Shown: positions 12,401 to 21,400 of the stretch, one piece after another | How the letters are laid out: each line of letters begins with the position of its first letter | Numbering within the stretch: the stretch's first letter is position 1 | DNA from: Macrostomum hystrix | Lineage: Eukaryota; Platyhelminthes; Macrostomidae | Assembly: GCA_950097015.1 (NCBI GenBank) | Contig: CATNEN010000039.1 | Location: 9,580,001 to 9,644,000, forward strand | Reading direction: 5' to 3' | Length of the DNA: 64,000 nt | Position numbers and translations under genes: made by a program | The notes under the pieces: model-generated | Told to the model about the DNA's origin: nothing | What the model saw: the letters and a program-made list of their open reading frames with translations, nothing else | Database searches by the model: none

Positions 12401-15400
12401 AGATCCCAGGTTGAGCAGCCTCATGATTCTCAAATCCCAGATCCTAGATCCCAGCTTGAGCAGCCTCATAATTCTTCAATCCCAGATCCAAGATCCCAGG
12501 TTGAGCAGCCTCATAATTCTTAAATCCCAGATCCTAGATCCCAGGTTGAGCAGCCTCATGATTCTCAAATCCCAGATCCTAGATCCCAGCTTGAGCAGCC
12601 TCATAATTCTTAAATCCCAGATCCTAGATCCCAGGTTGAGCAGCCTCATGATTCTCAAATCCCAGATCCTAGATCCCAGGTTGAGCAGCCTCATAATTCT
12701 TAAATCCCAGATCCTAGATCCCAGGTTGAGCAGCCTCATAATTCTCAAATCCCAGATCCAAGATCCCAGGTTGAGCAGCCTCATAATTCTTAAATCCCAG
12801 ATCCTAGATCCCAGGTTGAGCAGCCTCATGATTCTCAAATCCCAGATCCTAGATCCCAGCTTGAGCAGCCTCATAATTCTTAAATCCCAGATCCTAGATC
12901 CCAGGTTGAGCAGCCTCATAATTCTCAAATCCCAGATCCTAGATCCCAGGTTGAGCAGCCTCATAATTCTTAAATCCCAGATCCTAGATCCCAGGTTGAG
13001 CAGCCTCATGATTCTCAAATCCCAGATCCTAGATCCCAGGTTGAGCAGCCTCATAATTCTTAAATCCCAGATCCTAGATCCCAGGTTGAGCAGCCTCATA
13101 ATTCTCAAATCCCAGATCCAAGATCCCAGGTTGAGCAGCCTCATAATTCTTAAATCCCAGATCCTAGATCCCAGGTTGAGCAGCCTCATGATTCTCAAAT
13201 CCCAGATCCTAGATCCCAGCTTGAGCAGCCTCATAATTCTTAAATCCCAGATCCTAGATCCCAGGTTGAGCAGCCTCATAATTCTCAAATCCCAGATCCT
13301 AGATCCCAGGTTGAGCAGCCTCATAATTCTCAAATCCCAGATCCTAGATCCCAGGTTGAGCAGCCTCATGATTCTCAAATCCCAGATCCTAGATCCCAGC
13401 TTGAGCAGCCTCATAATTCTTAAATCCCAGATCCTAGATCCCTGGTTGAGCAGCCTCATGATTCTCAAATCCCAGATCCTAGATCCCAGGTTGAGCAGCA
13501 ACCCAACTCAGATCCCAGGTTGAGCAGCAACCCTACTCAGATCCTCATGTTGAGCAGCAACCCTACTCAGATCCCATGTTGAGCAGCAACCCTACTCAGA
13601 TCCCAGATCCTCAATGGTGTTTTTATCTCCAAAGCAGTTGCATTTCTCACCCTCTCACTGACCTGCATCCCGCCGCGTGTTTATCCAGGAGAAGATGCGC
13701 ACGGAGCTCGACCTGTCGAAGAAGCGCCTGCTGGACGCTGAGAAGTACGCCTCCAGACTGCAGGCCGAGCTGGAGGAGAAGATGGAAAAGATGAAAACGC
13801 TTGAAATGGAAGTGGTGAGTGATCTCTATGATCCTATTTAAAGATTAAAACACGAGGCCTAAGTAGCTGATGCTAAAAACTCTTGCATCACTGCCACCAT
13901 CGCAGTATCGAGTGCAGACACAGGAGATCGAGCGACTGCAGAAGCTGGCCGAGGATATTCAGACTCGCCTAACCCAGACACAGAAGCGCCTGGACGAACG
14001 AGAGCACCGGATTCGCCGACTGGAACAGGAGAATGTGAGAGCCGATATCGATTTTTGCATTTTATTATATATTCTTTATCGATCCGTAATCGATAGTTTT
14101 ATCGATTTGTTATCGATTTGTTATCGATTGTTTTATCGATTTGTTATCGATTTGTTATCGATTGTTTTATCGATTGCTTTATCGATTTGTTATCGATAGT
14201 TTTATAGTTTTATTATCGATTTGTTATCGATCGTTTTATAGTTATATTTTCGATTTGTTATCGATTTGTTATCGATCGTTTTATCGATTTGTTATCGTTT
14301 TGTTATGAATTGTTTATAGATTTTTTTAGATTTTCTTATCGATTTGTTATAGATTTTTTATGATTATGACATAATTGTCCCAATTATCTAGCAGGTCATT
14401 ATCTTCACAGTTGCCTGAGCCCTTGTTGACCAAATTAAAAAACACAATGGTTCCCAGAACGACCTCCTCGACGAGATCCACACGCTGCGCAAGAAGAATT
14501 ACGAACTGGAGGCCCAGTGCGACACCGTTCGCAGTCAGCAGTTTGTCCACGGCGGCGGCTTCAGCGCAGGCTCTGGCAGCGGCGGCGGCGGCGGGGATCA
14601 CAGCTACGCCCAGATTCAACGCCTCCAGGAGGACCTGTCGGAGCTGCGAAGCCGCTTCAAGACTGTCAGCGAGGAGCGGGACCGGCTGCAGAGGGAGTTG
14701 CGCAATCAGGAACAGGAGGCCAGCAGGTCAGTCTGATGAATTCGATGATGACAGACATTTTAGACACCAGATAGACATGCTAGACACCTGACAGACATGC
14801 TAGACACCTGACAGACATGTTAGACACCTGACAGACATGCTAGACACCTGACAGACATGCTAGACACCTGACAGACATGTTAGACACCTGACAGACATGC
14901 TAGACACCTGACAGACATATTAGACACCTGACAGACATGTTAGACACCAGATAGACATGTTAGACACCTGACAGATGTTAGACACCTTATAGACATTTTA
15001 GACACCTGACAGACATTTTAGGCACCTGACGGACATTTTAGGCACCTGACAGACATTTTAGACACCACCTGACAGCAGTGTTAGTGATGCTATCTGACAG
15101 GCGCCCCTACCTGTTCGCCCTGTCGCAGGCACTCGGCCAATCTAATGGGCAGCAGCCAGGAGGCGGCCCGCCTCCAGCAGGAACTGTCCCGCAAGGACAG
15201 CCAGCTCGAAAAGCTTCAGCTGGAGCTTCAGCGCCTGAGCCAGTCGGCCAGTCAGGGCTCCCAGGCGAACGAGCTGCGGCGCAAGCTTGGCGAGGTCGAA
15301 CTTAAACTGCAGGAGAAGGAGAAACACCTGGTTGACTGGAATCAGCACTGGGATCAGCACCAGATCGAGTGCAAGGCTAAGGACACCCAGCTGCAGCAGC

Positions 15401-18400
15401 TGCAGCAGCAGTTAGAGAGGCTTATGGGTCAGCAGAGTTTGGGCGCCCAACAGGAGCTGAGAAACCTTCAGGACCAGCTTAAGGTGAGAAGTCGTCTTTG
15501 TGTGGATCGAGTGAACAAATCTTTTTGAAATGACCCCCTGTCTTAAATCGATAGTAGGGGTCAATTGAACCACCCAGTTACCTGATCAAGTTGATATTAG
15601 GGATCAGTTGATCATCACCTACGTAATCTAATAGATACTAGGGGTCAATTGACTCCCATCTACATAATCAAACTGATTCTGTAGACGGGGTCACTTGACC
15701 CCCCTAGTATCAGTTTGTTTATATTGACGAGGGTCAATTGACCCCCGTCTAGATAAACACGTATAAACAATCAAACTGATACTAGGGGGGTCAATTGACC
15801 CACGTATAGATAATCAAACTGATACTAGGGGGGTCAATTGACCCCCGTTTAGATAATAAAACTGATACTAGGGGGTCAATTGACCCACGCATAGATAATC
15901 AAACTGATACTAGGGGTCAAGTGACCCCGTCTACATAACTAAATTGATACTATTGAATTATTTTTTAACATCAAATACAGGTGCTCAATACAATCGCTAA
16001 AGCTACAAATAGCTGAGAAGTTATCAACGAACAGTGTCGCTGTAATAAGAAATATATGATCCTGGGACAAAACTTCAATCCCGATCCTTGTCCACCTCAT
16101 TCAGGTGCAGAGTGACCAGCGGGTCCGCCTGGAGACTGACATGCTGAGCCTTCGCAACCAGCTGCAGGCAGAGATTAGCAAGCGAGACAAAGCGCTGCAC
16201 GATCTATCGGCCGAGATTAATAAACGAGACCGAACAATCGAGGAGCTCACTAGGGGTGAGATTGGCGCTGATAGGAAGGCCGACCACCTCATGATGCGAG
16301 GCGCCGATATCATGTCCAAGGATAGGGCTCTGGGTGAGCTGCGGATCTTAATTGTGCAACCTCAATATGTTTTTTAGGATTTTAGAGAGGTCGGAAGTTC
16401 GAATCTTTGATTGCGTGTTTGAGTCCTTAAATAACAATAATAATTGCAGTAGGGCTGCTGAAAATGGCACATCATTTGGTCACACTGACCCGCAGCCAGC
16501 GAGGAGGCAGTTCTGCCTATTTCACTGACTCCTGAGCACACACGCACACAGATACTGTACGCTGGCACACGCTCACACAGGTGTGTGCATCTGACTTGAC
16601 TTTCTCGTCGTCAGGCACTGTACACTCTCACTGTGCCTTGGAGGTTCATTAGTACAACTAATATCTGATACAACTGGGCTGTCTGTTCCTCCGTAATTTT
16701 ATAGTTAAAAGTTTTTTGTGTCACCGTTTGTTCAAACATAGGACTGTACATGCGACTGTTTAATCATCCAGAGAAGCACCACAAGTCTTCTCTCCGCGGC
16801 TGCTCCCCAAAAAATGACTGTGGAGGAACTTTGGCGCGAGAGGCAAACGCGTGGCGTTAGGCCGCTTCACCACTCACTTCCACAATTATTTGCCTATATT
16901 TTAGTATCAGCAACAGTCAGTCAGCCAATAGTTATGCTTGGACATTAGACAAAGAGGCAGAAAGCTTAAAAAATGTTGACTAGTTATAGCAACCCGTAAT
17001 CCACATCCGCCTCTTTGGCTATGAGCAGTGCTATAACTCAGAACTCTAAGCTATTGTCTGCGTTGGAAATATTCTAACGACTAGAAGTGTTACCATGGCA
17101 ACCGCAACGCCGCTGCTGCTGTTGCTGCTACTGCTACTGCAGTGCCTCTCTGGCGAAACCCAGTCAGTATCGTGTGACAAGATTAGGCCCGTTTCTTGGA
17201 ATGGCCTGTACATCGCGAAGTCCAACTCGGAGCAGCTGGTTAGCCGCACCGCTGACGTCACAGCATGTCTGATTGACGCGGTCATTCGTCAGTCGGCTCA
17301 GGCGCCCGAAGCTGTTAGACTGGACGAGAGCTCCGGCAGCTGCAGCCGGCTAGGGCAGCCGATGTTCGCCAACTATTCTCAGCAGCCGCCAGCTGTGAGG
17401 TTCTACGCCAGCTCGCGTTTTGGCCAGCCCAGGCTGGTTCTGCTCTCGGCTAAGGCCGGCTCCGGGGTCTCCGTCAGGTTGCTCTACTCGACTCGTGCAG
17501 CCGGCTGCGGCTCCGAAGGCTTCCTGTTGCTGTGGCCCGGCGCCGCGCCCCAGGTGTCCACTTATCGATCCTGCTGGATCGATAGCCTGACCGAACTGAG
17601 CCAAATAGCCGATCTCATGCCGCGTAGGCAGCTCATTGTTGAACTGCTGGCAGCTTCTGGAACAAGACTGCTCAGCATAGTGTTCAATGCCAGCTTTGGC
17701 AGCAACTGGTTCAGCAAACAAGCTATAATTAGTAGCGAGCCAGAACTCAACTTAAAAAACCTCGCCTTCAATCAATTCTCCGTGTCTTTCACTAGCCCGC
17801 AGTACAGTGTTGATAGAAGCTTCTATATTAGCGTGCAGCACAATGGCTGTTCTAATGACAAAGGCCTATTAGCAATTGTTGAGAACAACACCGAGGTCTG
17901 CGGTTGGGCCGCCCGATCGAATCCCGCTCCAGCAATACTTTATAATCTGGCACTGGCCGAATGGAGCAGCAACGCCAAACCTGCTGACTACTTTGTGCTG
18001 TCTGTTGCTTGAGCTGTGTAACACCTGTTACAGCTGTCTAACATCTTTGAAATTATCTAGCATCTGTCTAAAATCTATCAAGCATCTATCTGTCTAACAT
18101 TTATTAAGAATTCTAGCATCTATTTATGGGCGGTCGGAGGCAGAGTAGTCAACGCGTTTGCCTCTCGCACCAGGGTCCTAAGTTCGATTCCGCAGCGAGG
18201 CCACATTTATTTAGGGCGCAGCCGCATAGAGAAGGCTTGGGGGCTTTGAAATTTACGCCATTGAGGGCCAACCTCCAAGGCACAGTGAGAGTGTACACTA
18301 CTTGACAATGAGAAAGTCAGGGCAGATGTACACACCTTTGTGAGCGAGTGCCAGCGTACGGTATGCGTTGTGCTCAGGAGTCAGCGAAATGTGCAGAATT

Positions 18401-21400
18401 GCCTCCTCGCTGGCTGCTGGTCCAGTGTCACCAAATGATGTGCCATTGCCCGCAGCCCTCCTGCAATTATTATTGTTATTGTTATAATCAGTCTATGGAT
18501 CTTGACTCAATTATATCCGTATATTCTACTGTTACTGTTATATCTTTATCAGCCTGCGGAAAGTTGCTGATATTTTGTTATTTCTAGCTGTATAGCTGTA
18601 TATCTAGTTGGGCCGCTACTTTTTTAGCTCGTATATGTGGACAATAACGTCGACAAAGAAACTGACACTCTATATGTGCATGGCTGCTTTTAGGAAAAAT
18701 AACAAAAATACTACATTTTTATCTTATATCGTTAATCATTAAATCTATGAAAATAAAAGAAAAATTGTCGTTGCGCTGAGATTAACTTCATTTGTGGGCG
18801 CAGCCGCAGATCTGCGATCTACGTGACAGTAGAAAGATTACGTACCTACAATATTTCAAATACCCTCATTTTTCTTTTTACTATATCTCCCAAAATATTC
18901 AACCAATCGCCATCACTCATTACTATTATTAACCATAACAATATAGCTTTTACATATGTGCGAATATTTTTTAAGTGGTTGGCCTTCCTAAATCATATTT
19001 CCTTTCGTTGAATTTACTCAGCCGACTTGCAAGCCGAGCTGCGCGACAAAGACGCCCGCCTCAAGGATGTCACTCGCGAGCTCAACCAGTGCCAGCGCGA
19101 GATTCAACGCCTCAGCGATGACCTTCGCGATCGGGAGCGTCAGCTGTTCGAGCTGCAGGCCGAGATGGACAGGCGCAGCCGGGGCGATAACCGCGGCGCT
19201 GACCGCCGACTGCAGGAGAGAAACAGATAACTGGAAGAAGAGATGAGTGAGTGCATATTAGCGTGCATAATCGGCCACGTTTTGAGACGCATCGAGAATC
19301 TTCTCATAAGCAAGTAGAAGGAACCGCAGATAGAGTTAAAAACTGGAATTGCAGATAAATCGAAGCAGGAATCGCATGTAGAACCGAAGATAGAATCACA
19401 AATAGAATCGAAGCAGGAATCGTAGGTAGAATCGAAGCGAGAATCGCAGATATCTGCGCGGCTGCGCGATGAGCACGCCCGCTGCGGCCAGACCATTGCG
19501 GATCTGCGACGGTGAGCTGAATTTGCAAGGAAATCTGATTAGATCAGAAGCGGGAATCGCAGATAGAATCGAAGCAGGAATCGCAGGTAGAGTTGAAGCG
19601 AGAATCGCAGATACAGTGGAAGCGGGAATCGCAGATAGAATCGAAGCAGGAATCGCAGATAGAATCGAAGCAGGAATCGCAGACGGAATCGAAGCAGGAA
19701 TCGCAGGTAGAGTTGAAGCGAGAATCGCAGATACAGTGGAAGCGGGAATCGCAGATAGAATCGAAGCAGGAATCGCAGATAGAATCGAAGCAGGAATCGC
19801 AGGTAGAATCGCAAATAGAATCAAAGCTGGAATCGCAGATAAAATCGAAGCAGGAATCGCAGATAAAATCGAAGCAGGAATCGCAGATACAATCGAAGCA
19901 GGAATCGCAGATACAATCGTAGCAGGAATGGCAGATAGATTCGAAGCAGTAATCGCTGATAGAATCGAAGCAGGAATCGTTGATATGATGAAAGCAGGAA
20001 TCACAGATAGAATCGAAGCAGGTGCAATAGTCAGTCTTTGTACACGCGCAGGCCGCAACCGTCGCCTTCTACACGAGCGCGAGCACCGCATTCACCTGCT
20101 GGAGACTGAGTGCTTCCAAAGCCAGGTTGAAGAGATTGAACGCCTTCGCAAGGAGCTCGGCGCCCTCAGCGTCGGCGGCGGCGTCGGCTACCGAAAGGAA
20201 GATGCCAACACGCTGAACGAGATGCACAGCCTGAGAGCGGAGATTCTCGGCCTGAAGCGGGACATTCAACAGCGCGAAGACACCATCATGCGGCTGCAGC
20301 GGGAGTGCAACGAGCGACACAGCGGCGCTGGCGGCGCTGGCGGCATGGTCGGCCGGCCTTCGACCGACTTTGAGCGGCTGCGCGATGAGCACGCCCGCTG
20401 CGGCCAGACCATTGCGGATCTGCGACGGTGAGCTGAATTTGCAAGGAAATCTGATTAGATCATTCTCATTAGATCTCAAATTCTTGGGATAGTTCACTCA
20501 TGAGATCTCAGGTCCTTGGGATATTTCACTCATGAGATCTCAGATTCTTGGGATATTTCACTCATGAGATCTCAGTTCCTTGGGATATTTCACTATTGAG
20601 ATCTCAGTTCCTTGGGATATTTCACTCATGAGATCTCAGATTCTTGGGATATTTCACTAATGAGATCTCAGGTCCTTGGGATATTTTATTAACTGGAGGG
20701 AAAGACTTATAAGACATTGGTTCTAAAAATATCATATTGAGCTTTCTTAGAAACGTTTCCAAATATCCCCTATCAATCTGGATTCGGCCTAAAAAACAGT
20801 GAGTTAGATAAACGCGAGCGTGATCTGCGCAACCTGGAGCAGCAGCTGGACAGGCAGATGCTCGAGCTGCTGGAGTCCAAGGAGGAGGCCCTGATGTCGT
20901 CTGTGTGCGAAAAAGACGCCAATATCGCCCTGCTGGAGATCACCGTTCAGAGCAGGGGCGCTAATCCGCAGGTGCAAAATCAGATTCGAAGATTCACTGA
21001 CGACAAGCTGAAACTGCAGGCCCAGCTGCAACAGCTGGTGAGTTCATTTGGATAAAATACTTTTGAGGTATTTTTTCATTTTCCTTTTCTGGGATAAATT
21101 GGAGTTAAAACATCAAGGTGTATTATATAGGATCCTGGGGTATTAGAGATAGCCAGACTTTAAATAGAAATTACACCGCAAGTCGCAAGAATCGCAGATA
21201 GAATCGAAGCAGGAATCGCTAACGGAATCGAACTAGGAATCGTAGATAGAATCGAAGCAGGAATCGCTAACGGAATCGAACTAGGAATCGTAGATAGAAT
21301 CGAAGCAGGAATCGAACTAGGAATCGAACTAGGAATCGTAGATTGAATCGAAGCAAGAATAGCAGATAAAATCGAAGCAGAAGTCGCAGATAGAATCTAA

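Noticed and set aside
12186-13523. 445-codon ORF of ILKSQILDPRLSSL repeats and its antisense twin
   Set aside because: 45-bp array within an ERC intron; both strands are open; no start or splice context links it to the gene.
19450-19513. Duplicated exon 13 tail as a genuine alternative exon
   Set aside because: The nearest acceptor (CGCAG at 19449) gives phase 0, whereas exon 12 ends in phase 1, so inclusion would shift the frame.
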